A stretch of DNA of 64,000 bases from CAVXFS01 sp963761115 (GCA_963761115.1 CAVXFS010000005.1:1178001-1242000); one strand, 5' to 3'. Numbered from the stretch's first letter, positions 26,039 through 35,869 are shown. A program made the numbers and translations. Notes: generated by a model not told the origin, from the sequence alone.

Positions 26039-26973
26039 CTAGATCCAGATGCCGAGGCCCTTGAGCAGGGTGCGTATGCCGGCGAACAGCAGGATGCCGA
26101 TGACCAGGTTACGGATCACCGACGCCTTGAGGATGGTCAGCAGGTGCGCGCCGATGCGCGCGCCTATCATCATGCCGATCACCGAGGGCACGGCGATGAT
26201 CGGCAGGATCGCGCCGTTGTCGAGGTAATACCAGGTGGCGGAGGAACTGGCCATCGCCAGGATCATGCTGGAGGTGCCCGCGGCCACCTTGAGCGGCACG
26301 CCCATCAGCAGGTTCAGTCCCGGCACGTTGGCCCAGCCCGCGCCGACGCCGAACAGGCCGCCGAGGAATCCGATGATCAGGAACAGCACCAGCCCGGCCG
26401 GCGTGCGGTGCACCTGCCAGGGGATGTCCTTGCCGGATATGCCATCGCGGAACACGCCGTGGATACCCAGCGCCTGGGACAGCGCATCGGGCTTGGGCAC
26501 ATGCGGGAACTCGGATTTCTTGGCCGAGACCATCAACGCCGCGATGCCGAGGATGGTCACGCCGAGCGCGGTCTGCACGATGTTCGCGGGCAACGCCAGC
26601 CCCAGCATCGCGCCGGCTATCGAGGTGATCGAAGCGGCCAGCGCGAGCGGCATCGCCAGGCGCAGGTTGGCCATGCCGTTCCTGAGCAGCGAGGGCCCGG
26701 CCGCCAGCGCGCTGGCCATCGCCACCAGCAGTCCCGCGCCGCGCACGTAATCGAGGTGGAACGGGAAGAAAGCTGCCGACGATCGGCACGAACAGCACGC
26801 CGCCGCCGACACCCGCCGGCACCGCGATCATGCCGAGAAAGAAACACACCACGAACAAGGCCAGCGGCCATACCCACCAGGCGATGGCGTCGGCGCCGGA
26901 CGTAACGGCATCCGCTGCCTCGGCCGGGAAGTGCAGACAGCAGCAGCACGGCGGGCAGCAGCCAGAACAGCAT
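26039..26973 (-). pseudogene. TauE/SafE (TSUP) sulfite exporter family protein, two frameshifts
   Basis: A TSUP-family membrane protein of about 311 residues with 8 helices. The signal-like first helix (MLFWLLPAVLLLSALP) continues after a shift near 26935 into AEAADAV and FFLGMIAVPAGVGGGVLFVPIVG. After a second shift near 26775 it continues into FPFHLDYVRGAGLLVAMASALAAG and GFLGGLFGVGAGWANVPGLN, the two glycine-rich family signatures. It stands between soeC and a small membrane gene, which points to sulfite or organosulfonate export. Two one-base indels in otherwise intact sequence suggest assembly error. Confidence 0.85.
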
Positions 26974-26993
26974 ATCGCACCAGCGGACAAAGT

Positions 26994-27035
26994 TCCTTCC
27001 CCCTTGCAGTGGGGGAGAGCCTGCGAGGGGGCAGG
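26994..27035. repeat. REPIN-like half unit (cluster 8)
   Basis: CCTTCCCCCTTGCAGTGGGGGAGAGCCTGCGAGGGGG, a single degenerate half unit between soeC and the tauE-like gene. Confidence 0.75.
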
Positions 27036-27083
27036 ACTTGGGGGCTAACGGAATATTCAGGTTTGCTTCACCTGCGTCCGGTC

Positions 27084-28062
27084 TCATGAAATCCCCTGAT
27101 AATAAAGATTCTGCGGATGGTTGGCCTGGGCGAAAAAGAACCAGCGCTCGGCCAGCAGCCCGATATATTGCAGAATGAAAGCCATGCCCAGAATACCCGC
27201 TGACGGCTGCGACAGTGCCACGACGAGAAGCAGTATCGGCGCCCCGAAAGCAAGCAACAAAAACGACGGCTTGATGGTGCGCATGAACTCGGCGCTCTTG
27301 CCGTGGAAGAACTCGCGCGTGTTGAACGACCCGCCCATCGCGCCCTGCGATTTCTGCACGATATGCGGATGCTTGATGCCGATCGCGGTCTGTATGGTGG
27401 AGGTGGGACGCAGCCGTGCATTGCGCCACAGCGAGGCGCTGCGGCCGACCAGTCCGAGCACGGTGATGATCAGCGCCCAGCCGGCGAAGAATCCGCGCCT
27501 GCGAAGGCGCGGCGACTGCGGCATAGAACGCGGCCAGCGTGAAACCGGAAGCGCCGCCGAGCAGGATGTAATTGATCACCGTCAGCGGCGAGTGCCACTC
27601 GCGCAGGAAGCGCAGGCAGGCATAGATCATCGCGGTGCAGACGAACAGCACGAAGGCGAGGAAGGTGCCGATGTAGCCCAGCACGACGGTAAGGTCGATC
27701 GGCAGGCCGCTGGGCAAGGTGATCAGCACCGGTTTCCAGTCAAGCAAATGCGCGACGCCATACAGGAACACGACGCCCATGAAAGCGGGCAGGGCGATCA
27801 CCTCGCGCGACAGCCACGACGTGCGCCACATCGCCGCCGTGCGCCAGGCGCGCTCGGGATGGCCGAGGTGGAAGAACGAAGCGGCCAGTCCGCCGATCAG
27901 CAACACCAGTGCGAGCAGGCTGCCGTAGCCGTAGAACCGGTCGTCCTGCATCGGCAGCAGATCGAACAGCGCATAGGATTGCTGCGTGAACAGGGCGAGG
28001 AACAACCCCTGGCCGGCGCCGATCAGGGTGGTGAGGAAGATGACGGAAAAGGCGGGTTTCAT
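27084..28062 (-). pseudogene. soeC: SoeC-like membrane anchor of sulfite dehydrogenase (DmsC/NrfD type), frameshifted
   Basis: The quinone-facing membrane subunit of a Mo oxidoreductase, about 325 residues with 8 helices. The first 190 residues (MKPAFSVIFLTTLIGAGQGLF, then FHLGHPERAWRTAAMWRTSWLSREV) are in one frame. Near 27510 it shifts, and the rest (GWALIITVLGLVGRSASLWRNARLRP, then FNTREFFHGKS, then GLLAERWFFFAQANHPQNLYYQ) is in another. In SoeABC it passes electrons from SoeB to the quinone pool. Downstream of soeB in the same direction, across a repeat. Confidence 0.88.
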
Positions 28063-28085
28063 TTGTACAACCTTAAAGAATCCGA

Positions 28086-28206
28086 GTCCCTTCCCCCTTT
28101 AAGGGGGAAGGTTAGGATGGGGGTAGGACGGTGGCTAGGCCATAGACGGCGGGTATGCAAAATCTCTACCCCCACCCTAGCCCTCCCCCTGCAAGGGGGA
28201 GGGGAC
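28086..28206. repeat. REPIN-like repeat cluster 9
   Basis: CTTCCCCC-TTTAA-GGGGGAAGGTTAGGATGGGGGTAGG, a 45-bp spacer (contains GGCGGGTATGCAAA), then CTCTACCCCCACCCTAGCCCTCCCCC-TGCAA-GGGGGAGG. It lies between soeB and soeC. Confidence 0.92.
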
Positions 28207-28234
28207 TCATAGTGCTCACGCCCCAATAAAATAT

Positions 28235-28968
28235 CTACCATGTCGTCACATCATCCAGAGTCGGATCGCTCTTCTTCGGCTTCGGCAGCTTGCCATCCAC
28301 CTTGAGCGGATTATCGGCACGCTCGAGCTCGTCATGGTGGATCTTGATCTGCGGTCTTGCGCCGCGGCAAATAATGGTTGGCCGGATGCGTGCCCCATTC
28401 CGGCATCAGCGCATAGCCGCCGCTCTCGCGTATCGCGATCGACACTTCCGATTCCGGATCGTGCACGTCGCCGAACAGCCGCGCGCTGGTCGGGCAGGCC
28501 TTGACGCAGGACGGCTTGCGGTCGCGCTCGTCCAGCGTCTTGTCGTAGATGCGATCCACGCACAGCGTGCATTTCTTCATCACCTTCTGCTTCTCGTCGA
28601 TCTCGCGCGCGCCATACGGGCAGGCCCACGAGCAATACTTGCAGCCGATGCACTTGTCGTAATCCACCAGCACGATGCCGTCTTCCTTGCGCTTGTAGGA
28701 CGCGCCGGTCGGGCACACCGGCACGCAGGGCGGATCCTCGCAATGCAGGCAGGACTTGGGGAAATGCACGGTCTCGGTGTTGGGGAACTGGCCGACCTCG
28801 AAGGTCTGCACGCGATTGAAGAAGGTGCCGGTCGGGTCGGCGTCGTAAGGACGTTCGTCGATACAACGGCCCGGCGCTGCCCGAAGTGTTCCACTCCTTG
28901 CAACTGGTCACGCAGGCATGGCAGCCGACGCAGACGTTGAGATCGATGACTAGGGCTAATTGGGTCAT
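28235..28968 (-). pseudogene. soeB: SoeB-like 4Fe-4S subunit of sulfite dehydrogenase, two frameshifts
   Basis: An iron-sulfur electron-transfer subunit of about 244 residues. The first cluster motif (LNVCVGCHACVTSCKEWN) is followed by a shift near 28860. Then come CLHCEDPPCVPVCPTGASYKR, YDKCIGCKYCSWACPYGAR and MKKCTLCVDRI..CVKACPTSARLFGD, giving four 4Fe-4S sites. Near 28350 a second shift leads to HHDELERADNPLKVDGKL and the true end DDVTTW at 28235. It would carry electrons from SoeA to SoeC. The ATG overlaps the stop of the DUF559/repeat reading frame. Confidence 0.88.
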
Positions 28969-29670
28969 TTACGCATCCTCGCGCAATCGGTTTGCTCCTT
29001 CCCCCTGGCAGGGGGAAGGCCGGGATGGGGGTTGAGACTTGGCATACCCGCCGTCCTATGGCATGTCCACCGTCCTACCCCCATCCTAATTGCCCCCTCG
29101 CTTCGCTCTCCCCCACTTAAAGGGGGAAGGAACGTGTCTCCCTCCCCCTTGCAGGGGGAGGGCTGGGGTGGGGGTAGAAGCTTCGAATTATCACCAGTGG
29201 TATGCATAGTCTCTACCCCCATCCTAATTGCCCCCTCGCTTCGCTCTCCCCCCTGCAAGGGGGAAGGGACCATGTCCGCAACCTTCGCGGGGGATGATTG
29301 GGATGATGGCTGAAGCGCTGACAAATAATTCCAGATCGCCAACTTCACTCCCTCAATATTCTCCATCACTTCATTGTTCCAGAACCGCATCACTTTGAAT
29401 CCTCTTGTTTCGAACCACTGCGTCCTAACAGCATCGCTATCTGAGCGCTCCATATGTTGCCCACCATCAACTTCCAGTATCAGTCTCGCTTCCAGACTAA
29501 CAAAATCCGCAATGTATTTTCCGAGCGGATGCTGCCGGCGGAATTTGTAACCTTCAAACTGTTTCATGCGCAGGTGCCGCCAGAGCAGCTTTCTCCGCAT
29601 CGGTCATGTCATGGCGCAGATGACGGGCATTACGTTTTGTCGCTGCCTTTATCCGTGTCGAGTGACTCAT
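28965..29670 (-). pseudogene. DUF559 (Vsr-like) endonuclease running into repeats, frameshifted
   Basis: A DUF559 endonuclease of the Vsr/PD-(D/E)XK fold. The natural start is probably the ATG at 29670 (SHSTRIKAATKRNARHLRH, then DMTDAEK). One base shift near 29603 leads to LLWRHLRMKQFEGYKFRRQHPLGKYIADFV, then LILEVDGGQHMER with the catalytic acidic residue, and GFKVMRFWNNEVMENIEGV. The domain ends near 29290 and the frame then translates REPIN-like repeats (PSPLQGGERSEGAIRMGVE) to 28965. It lies inside the densest repeat region and interrupts the soeA-soeB spacing. Confidence 0.82.
28995..29272. repeat. REPIN-like repeat cluster 10 (two units)
   Basis: Two complete inverted units in tandem, each with a CTTCCCCC/CCCTCCCCC hairpin, GGGATGGGGGTTG or GGGGTGGGGGTAG, a spacer, and CCTACCCCCATCCTAATTGCCCCCTCG plus CGCTCTCCCCC. 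They form the 3' part of the DUF559 reading frame. Confidence 0.92.
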
Positions 29671-29675
29671 AATCT

Positions 29676-30085
29676 CTACCCCCATCCCAGCCTTCCCCCT
29701 GCAAGGGGGAAGGAGCTAAACCCCCAGAAACTTTACACAGGAGAGGAGAAAAGTCACCTATCCACCTTAGGGTTTAGTTCCCTCCCCCTTGCAGGGGGAG
29801 GGCTAGGGTGGGGGTAGAGATTCGGCATTCCCGCCACCGTATATAATCCCACCGTCCTACCCCCATCCTAACCTTCCCCCTTAAAGGGGGAAGGAACCTG
29901 ACCCCCTCCCCCTTGCAGGGGGAGGGCTGGGGTGGGGGTAGAGATTCGGCATACCCCACCGTCTATGGTATTTCCACCGTCCTACCCCCATCCTAACCTT
30001 CCCCCTTAAAAGGGGAAGGGACTTGAGCTCCTTCCCCCTTGCGGGGAGACAAGCGAGGGGGAACTGGGATGGGGGTAGGGACTTC
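29676..30085. repeat. REPIN-like repeat cluster 11 (about three units)
   Basis: The gap between the DUF559 start and the soeA end is mostly repeat. Three or more inverted units have spacers of the type ATTCGGCATACCCGCCGTC..GGTATTTCCACCG. No gene is visible in this 460-bp gap. Confidence 0.92.
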
Positions 30086-30131
30086 GCATACCCACTACCC
30101 TTAATATCTATCAGATGTTGCCCAACCCCAA

Positions 30132-33030
30132 TCATTTCTTTCCCGCAAAAAACGCCAACCACTCCGGCCGTTTGCTCATCCCCGGCACCGGCTGATAAAC
30201 CTCGAACTGCGGCGAAGTCTGCTTGGGCTCATCCGCCCCAGCCTTGTAGATCCTAACCCTAACGTCATACCAGGCCGCCTGCCCAGTCACCGGATCAGAA
30301 TTGGACAGCCTCTGCCCATCCACATTAACCGGCAACTCCTCCGATATCACATGGTTCAGCAAAAACCCCTTCTGCGATTCATTCGCCTGCGGCGTCAGGT
30401 TCCACGCCCCGGCCGCCTTGCCGATCGCGTTCCAGGTCCACACCGTCCCCGGTTCCACCGCCTCGGAATACCGCGCCATACACCGCACCTTACCCCACTG
30501 CGACTCCACCCAGACCCAATCATCATCCGCGATCCCCGCCGCCTTCGCCGTCAGCGGATTCACATGCAGATAATTGTGCGCATGGATCTGCCGCAGCCAC
30601 GCATTCTGCGAATCCCACGAGTGATACATCGCCATCGGCCGCTGCGTCACCGCCGCGAGCGGGTACTTGAACTTGTCGCTGGTCTGCACTTCCAGCGGCT
30701 CATAGAAGAACGGCAGCGGGTCGAAATAAGTCTCGATCCTTTTCGCCAGGTTCGCCGGCGGTTTCCGGGTGATCCCGCGCCCCTGCGCCGCCAGCCGAAA
30801 CTTCTGCAGCACCTCGGAATACACATGGATCAATATCGGCTCCGAGTAGCGCGTGATATGGTTGCGCTGCGACCATTCCAGGTAGCCCTTGTTCCAGTTG
30901 CGCATGTACTGGTAGGAGCGCGGCAATCTGTAGTGGTACATGCAGTTGTTCTTCGCATACATTTCCCACTGCTTCGGATTCGGTTCGCCGTGCAGGAATT
31001 TCTCGCCGCCCTTGCCGCGCCAGCCGGCGAGGAAGCCGATGCCGGAGTTGGGCGCAGTCTCGTAATTGACGATGAAATCCGGATAGTCGCGAAACTTGCG
31101 CACGCCGTCCTTGGTCACGAACGCCGGCAGCTTCAGCCGCGTGCCCAGCTCGATCAGCACCTCCTGGAACGGCTTGCACTCGCCCGTCGGCGGCATGATC
31201 GGGATGCGCACCGCATCCACCGGCCCGTCGAATTCCGAGATCGGCCGATCCAGCATCGACATCACGTCGTGCCGCTCAAGATAGGTCGTGTCCGGCAGGA
31301 TCAGATCCGCGAACGCGGTCATCTCCGAATGGAACGCATCGCACACCACGATGAAGGGGATCTTGTATTCGCCATCCTCCTTCTTGTCGTTGAGCATGTT
31401 GCGCACTTCGGCCGTGTTCATGGTCGAGTTCCACGACATGTTGGCCATGAAGATCAGCAGCGTGTCGATCGGAATAGGGGTCGCCGCGCCAGGCGTTGGT
31501 GATGACGTTGTGCATCAGGCCGTGCACCGACAGCGGATATTCCCACGAGAACGCCTTGTCGATGCGCACCGGGCTGCCGTCGTCGTTGACGAACAGGTCG
31601 TCCGGGTCGGACGGCCAGCCCAGCGGCATGCCGTCGAGCGGGGTGTCGGGCTTGACTGCGCGCGGGTCGTTCGGCGTGCGCGCGCAGGGCGGGATCGGGC
31701 GCGGGAACGGCGCCTTGTGGCGGAAGCCGCCGGGGCGGTCGATGGTGCCGAGCAGGGTCATCAGGATCGACATCGCGCGTATCGTGTGGAAGCCGTTGGA
31801 GTGCGCCGCCAGTCCGCGCATCGCGTGGAACGCCACCGGGTTGCCGGTGACGGTCTCGTGTTCCTTGCCCCAGGAATCGGTCCAGGCGATCGGCAATTCG
31901 ATCTTCTGGTCGCGCGCGGTGATGCCCATCTCGTGCGCGAGGCGGCGGATGTCGTCGGCCGGGATGCCGGTGATCTGGCTGGCCCATTCCGGCGTGTAGT
32001 CCTGCACGCGCTCGTGCAGCAACTGGAACGCGGGCTTGACCGGCGTGCCGTCGGGCAGTTTGTATTCGCCGAACAGGCGCGGATCGGCGCCCTCGCTGTG
32101 CGTGATCACCGCCTTGTTGGTATTGCGGTCCCACCACAGCTTGTTCTGCGGGTCGTAGCAGGCTTCCTCTTCCGGCACCTCGGTGCGCACGAACATGCCG
32201 AACTCGTCATGTTCATCGTCGAGGTTCACCAGCTGGCCGGAGTTGGTATAGCGCACCAGGAATTCGCGGTCATACAATCCCAGCGCGATCAGCTCGTGGA
32301 TCAGCGCCAGCAGCAGCGCGCCATCGGTGCCGGGGCGGATCGGCACCCACTCGTCGGCGATGGCCGAATAGCCGGTGCGCACCGGGTTGATCGAAATGAA
32401 GCGGCCGCCCTCGCGCTTGAATTTCGAGATCGCGATCTTCAGCGGATTGGAATGGTGGTCTTCCGCCGTGCCGATCATCACGAACAGCTTCGCGCGCTCC
32501 AGGTCCGGCCCGCCGAATTCCCAGAACGAACCGCCGATGGTGTAGATCATCCCGGCCGCCATGTTCACCGAGCAGAAGCCGCCGTGCGCCGCATAGTTGG
32601 GCGTGCCGAACTGGCGCGCGAACATGCCGGTCAGCGCCTGCATCTGGTCGCGCCCGGTGAACAGCGCGAACTTCTTCGGATCGGTGGCGCGAATCTTCCC
32701 CAGCCGCTCGGCCAGCAGCGAAAACGTCTCTTCCCAACTGATCTCCTCGAAATCCCCCGCGCCGCGCTCGGTGCCCGGCTTGCGCCGCAACGGCTTGGTC
32801 AGCCGCGCCGGCGAATACTGCTTCATGATGCCGGAGGAACCCTTGGCGCAGATCACGCCGCCGTTCAGCGGATGATCGGGATTGCCGTCGATATAGCGGA
32901 TCTCGCCATTGCGCAGATGCACGCGGATGCCGCAACGGCACGCGCACATGTAGCAGGTGGTGGTGCGCGTCTCGGTCGTCGCATCGGAGATCGGCGGGGC
33001 CAGCGGGTCATGGATAGGGATGGAAGGCAT
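30132..33030 (-). pseudogene. soeA: SoeA-like molybdopterin sulfite dehydrogenase, one frameshift
   Basis: The catalytic subunit of a bis-MGD oxidoreductase, about 965 residues once joined. The N-terminus has the 4Fe-4S motif CYMCACRCGIRV..VICAKG (residues about 26-62). The Mo-site region with a likely ligand cysteine is GGFCSVNMAAG, and the C-terminal MGD-binding domain begins near HSWDSQNAWLRQIHAHNYLHVNP. There is no Tat signal, consistent with the cytoplasm-facing SoeABC sulfite:quinone oxidoreductase known from Allochromatium. One extra base near 31472 (PYS to IDTLLIFMANMSWNS) breaks the frame. Other CISM reductases cannot be excluded, but the sulfur neighbours favour Soe. Confidence 0.88.
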
Positions 33031-33087
33031 GTGGCACAGATGGTCTGGTCAGGATATCAAGTATGCGTAATGGCCACTTTACCATCC

Positions 33088-33128
33088 ATAGCCGAGATGA
33101 GGGGGGAGGGATAGCCCATAAGGGGGAT
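33088..33128 (-). promoter_or_regulatory. double inverted-repeat box upstream of soeA
   Basis: ATAGCCCATAAGGGGGAT (33111-33128) has the same 7-4-7 design as the boxes at tusA and sat. A weaker unit begins ATAGCCGAGATGAGGGG at 33088, 23 bp away. The pair starts 57 bp upstream of soeA and is repeated at both truncated soeA copies. Confidence 0.6.
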
Positions 33129-33177
33129 GGTGTTGGGCAAGTGTGCGAGATTACGAATCCATGCCAAGCTCACAGTT

Positions 33178-33234
33178 CTATCCCCCTTGCAGCGGGGGAG
33201 AGCGAAGCGAGGGGGCAACTGGGATGGGGGTAGA
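33178..33234. repeat. REPIN-like half unit (cluster 12)
   Basis: TATCCCCCTTGCAGCGGGGGAGAGCGAAGCGAGGGGGCAACTGGGATGGGGGTAGA in pieces: a single half unit in the gap between soeA and TA module 2. The rest of the gap holds the soeA upstream box and the TA promoter. Confidence 0.85.
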
Positions 33235-33346
33235 AGCTTGGCGAATTCATCATGCTATAAAGTTAGACCCTCGCGGAACGGCACTTGGAGGCGTTCGGAA
33301 TGGCAGGTACTCTAAACAAAATCATCACCAATCACATCGCGTCGGG

Positions 33347-33370
33347 TATAATCTGGTCGGTCTGACTAGA
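33347..33370 (+). promoter_or_regulatory. promoter and operator of TA module 2
   Basis: TATAAT at 33347-33352 abuts the inverted repeat TCTGGTC-GGTCT-GACTAGA (33352-33370), 14 bp before the antitoxin ATG with its GGAGGG site. It closely resembles the operator of module 1. Confidence 0.7.
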
Positions 33371-33384
33371 ATCAGGAGGGCATC

Positions 33385-33633
33385 ATGCAAACATGGCAAC
33401 TACAGGAAGCTAAGGGTAAGTTCAGCGAAGTCGTTAAACGCGCGCAAAGCCAAGGTCCGCAAAACATCACCGTTCATGGCGAACCTGTCGCCGTGCTGAT
33501 CTCCCTGCGTGACTATCAGAACCTCACCCACCCCAAACCAAGCCTGGTCGAATTGTTGCGGACATCGCCGCTCGTTGGCAGTAATCTGAATATAGCGCGC
33601 GAGCAAACTCCAACACGCAAAATCAAGCTATGA
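33385..33633 (+). CDS. vapB: Phd/YefM-type antitoxin, module 2
   Basis: An 82-residue antitoxin related to that of module 1: MQTWQLQEAKGKFSEVVKRAQ, then NITVHGEPVAVLISLRDYQNL, and a disordered tail. It should neutralise the PIN toxin encoded next and autoregulate through the repeat at 33352. GGAGGG lies just upstream of the ATG. It overlaps the toxin gene by four bases. Confidence 0.92.
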   Translation: MQTWQLQEAKGKFSEVVKRAQSQGPQNITVHGEPVAVLISLRDYQNLTHPKPSLVELLRTSPLVGSNLNIAREQTPTRKIKL

Positions 33634-34040
33634 GCTATCTGCTCGACACCAACGTCATTTCTGAACTGGCGCGCCCCAAGCCAGCCAAGGCAGTCTTGGC
33701 GTGGTTCGAGAACATACCTTCCGAAGCCCTGCACATAAGCGTGTTGACCCTGGGCGAAATTCGCAAAGGTGTTGAACACATGCCGGACGGCGCGCGCCGC
33801 GAAAAGCTCAGGCTGTGGCTCGAACATGAATTGGCCGACTGGTTCGGCGCCAGAGTCTTGCCTGTAGATAAACCAGTGGCAGACCGTTGGGGCAGGCTTC
33901 TTGCGCAGATGGGGCGACCGGTTCCCAGCATAGACAGCCTGCTGGCAGCCACCGCTCTGCATCATGAACTGCGCATGGTCACGCGCAACCAAAAGGATTT
34001 TGTTTACCCCGGACTGGATGTCATCAACCCGTGGGGTTAG
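33630..34040 (+). CDS. vapC: PIN domain toxin (VapC/FitB family), module 2
   Basis: A 136-residue PIN ribonuclease with LLDTNVISELARPKP, LTLGEIRKGVEHM, SIDSLLAATALHHEL and VTRNQKDF, so all four acidic positions are kept. It is coupled to the antitoxin by an ATGA overlap. The module sits exactly in the spacer between the true soeA and the first truncated soeA copy. Confidence 0.93.
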   Translation: MSYLLDTNVISELARPKPAKAVLAWFENIPSEALHISVLTLGEIRKGVEHMPDGARREKLRLWLEHELADWFGARVLPVDKPVADRWGRLLAQMGRPVPSIDSLLAATALHHELRMVTRNQKDFVYPGLDVINPWG

Positions 34041-34110
34041 GGATTTAGGCAGCGCTGACACGGATTTATCTGAACTCGCCTCCTTATAACTCCTGGAAAA
34101 TTACCATAAA

Positions 34111-34190
34111 TGTAGGGTGGGCACGTTTTTGTGCCCACGCGGTTACCAATCCGCGTGGGCAGGCGATAAAACTGTCTGCCCACCCTACGA
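34111..34190. repeat. short inverted-repeat element (GTAGGGTGGGCA type)
   Basis: An 80-bp element ending in TGTAGGGTGGGCA on the left and TGCCCACCCTACG on the right, with an inner inverted repeat GTGGGCACG..CGTGCCCAC-like and GCGTGGGC. It resembles small non-autonomous (MITE-like) elements found widely in bacteria. Confidence 0.75.
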
Positions 34191-34302
34191 TTATTTTGAG
34201 AACAAATTTACACTGGCCGCCCCTTCAGCGTGCCGGATAAAAAATGGCAAACAGGGGCCACTTTAAAAGATCAAATATTGCAAATTGAGCTTGCCCCTTT
34301 TT

Positions 34303-35320
34303 CAGTGCAGCAACTCGAACGCGGGCTTGACCGGCGTGCCGTCGGGCAGCTTGAAATCGCCGAACAGGTACGGATCGGCGCCTTCGCTGTGGGTGATCAC
34401 CGCCTTGTTGGTATTGCGATCCCACCACAGCTTGTTCTGCGGGTCGTAGCAGGCTTCCTCTTCCGGCACCTCGGTGCGCACGAACATGCCGAACTCGTCA
34501 TGTTCATCGTCGAGGTTCACCAGTTGGCCGGAGTTGGTGTGGCGCACCAGGAACTCACGGTCATACAATCCCAGCGCGATCAGCTCGTGGATCAACGCCA
34601 GCATCAGCGCGCCATCGGTGCCGGGGCGGATCGGCACCCACTCGTCGGCTATGGCCGAATAGCCGGTGCGCACCGGATTGATCGAAATGAAGCGGCCGCC
34701 CTCGCGCTTGAATTTCGAGATCGCGACCTTCAGCGGATTGGAATGGTGATCTTCCGCCGTGCCGATCATCACGAACAACTTCGCGCGCTCCAGGTCCGGC
34801 CCGCCGAATTCCCAGAACGAGCCGCCGATGGTGTAGATCATCCCGGCCGCCATGTTCACCGAGCAGAAGCCGCCGTGCGCGGCGTAGTTGGGCGTGCCGA
34901 ACTGGCGCGCGAACATGCCGGTCAGCGCCTGCATCTGGTCGCGCCCGGTGAACAGCGCGAATTTCTTCGGATCGGTGGCGCGAATCTTCGCCAGCCGCTC
35001 GGCCAGCAGCGAAAAGTCTCTTCCCAGCTGATCTCCTCGAAATCCCCCGCGCCGCGCTCCGTGCCCGGCTTGCGCCGCAACGGTTTGGTCAGCCGCGCCG
35101 GCGAATACTGCTTCATGATGCCGGAGGATCCCTTGGCGCAGATCACGCCGCCGTTCAGCGGATGATCGGGATTGCCGTCGATATAGCGGATCTCGCCATT
35201 GCGCAGATGCACGCGAATGCCGCACCGGCACGCGCACATGTAGCAGGTGGTGGTGCGCGTCTCGGTCGTCGCATCGGACAGCGGCGGCGCCAGCGGATCA
35301 TGGATAGGGATGGAAGGCAT
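34303..35320 (-). pseudogene. truncated duplicate of soeA 5' end (copy B)
   Basis: The first about 338 codons of soeA, starting MPSIPIHDPLAPPLSD at 35320, with the 4Fe-4S motif and the GGFCSVNMAAG region, then ending abruptly after PAFELLH at 34303. It carries a one-base deletion near 35015 (AAAAGTCTC for AAAACGTCTC). The upstream region, including the double box, is also duplicated. It cannot encode a working subunit. Confidence 0.93.
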
Positions 35321-35376
35321 GGGGCACAGATGTCTGGTCAGGGTATCAAGTATGCGTAATGACCACTTTATCATCC

Positions 35377-35416
35377 ATAGCCGAAATGGGGGGGAGGGAT
35401 AGCCCATAAGGGGGAT
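35377..35416 (-). promoter_or_regulatory. double box upstream of soeA copy B
   Basis: ATAGCCCATAAGGGGGAT at 35399-35416, with the weaker unit from 35377 (ATAGCCGAAATGGGGGG). It is identical in layout to the box at 33088-33128. Homology between the duplicated blocks ends directly after it. Confidence 0.6.
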
Positions 35417-35549
35417 GGCACCCAAGCCGAAAGCCACATTCGCAATGGCCTCAATGCCAATCAATACGTTTCACTCCTCTATGCTATGGCATTCTCGCCA
35501 GCACGCCACACCCAGAGGATGTTGTACAATCAGCGCCTATCGTGTGTAG

Positions 35550-35567
35550 GTCGGGTTATAACCCGAC
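35550..35567. repeat. 18-bp palindrome GTCGGGTTATAACCCGAC
   Basis: A perfect palindrome within GTAGGTCGGGTTATAACCCGACATG, in the 327-bp gap between soeA copy B and TA module 3. It looks like a dispersed short palindromic element; no other copy was noticed in this window. Confidence 0.65.
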
Positions 35568-35647
35568 ATGTCAATGTAGCATGACATGAGACTGCCGAAG
35601 CGGCCCGTCCACACCTTGGATAATCTGGACTCAAAGGAGGCACGCCC

Positions 35648-35869
35648 ATGTTGGCTATTGAAACGACGGCATCAATTGACGACCACCGCCTTGTCATACA
35701 GGATGCGGCGCTGCCGGCCCATGCCGAGCACGCTCGCGTCATCGTGATGTGGGAATCAGCCAAACCAGCCGGACGCCGCTCGCCGCCGCCAGAGCTGGCA
35801 GGAATGGGCGAAGAAAAAGGCGACATACTCAGCGGCCCGCCAGAAAGCGACTGGGAAGCATTGTCCTGA
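35648..35869 (+). CDS. VapB-type antitoxin, module 3
   Basis: A 73-residue protein with an N-terminal beta-rich dimer part (HRLVIQDAALPAHAEHARVIVMWE) and the PPPELAGMGEEKGDILSGPPESDW tail seen in antitoxins that precede PIN toxins. AAAGGAGG lies upstream of the ATG. Its stop overlaps the start of the toxin gene by one base (TGATG). Confidence 0.8.
   Translation: MLAIETTASIDDHRLVIQDAALPAHAEHARVIVMWESAKPAGRRSPPPELAGMGEEKGDILSGPPESDWEALS

Noticed and set aside
28965..29290. C-terminal extension of the DUF559 protein of about 100 residues
   Set aside because: It is translation of REPIN-like repeats (PSPLQGGERSEG type peptides); the domain itself ends near 29290.
31288..33114. 608-codon plus-strand frame opposite soeA
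   Set aside because: Antisense shadow; the minus strand has the 4Fe-4S and molybdopterin motifs.
34111..34190. Transcription terminator for VapBC module 2
   Set aside because: The outer ends form a GTAGGGTGGGCA inverted repeat of mobile-element type, without a T-run.
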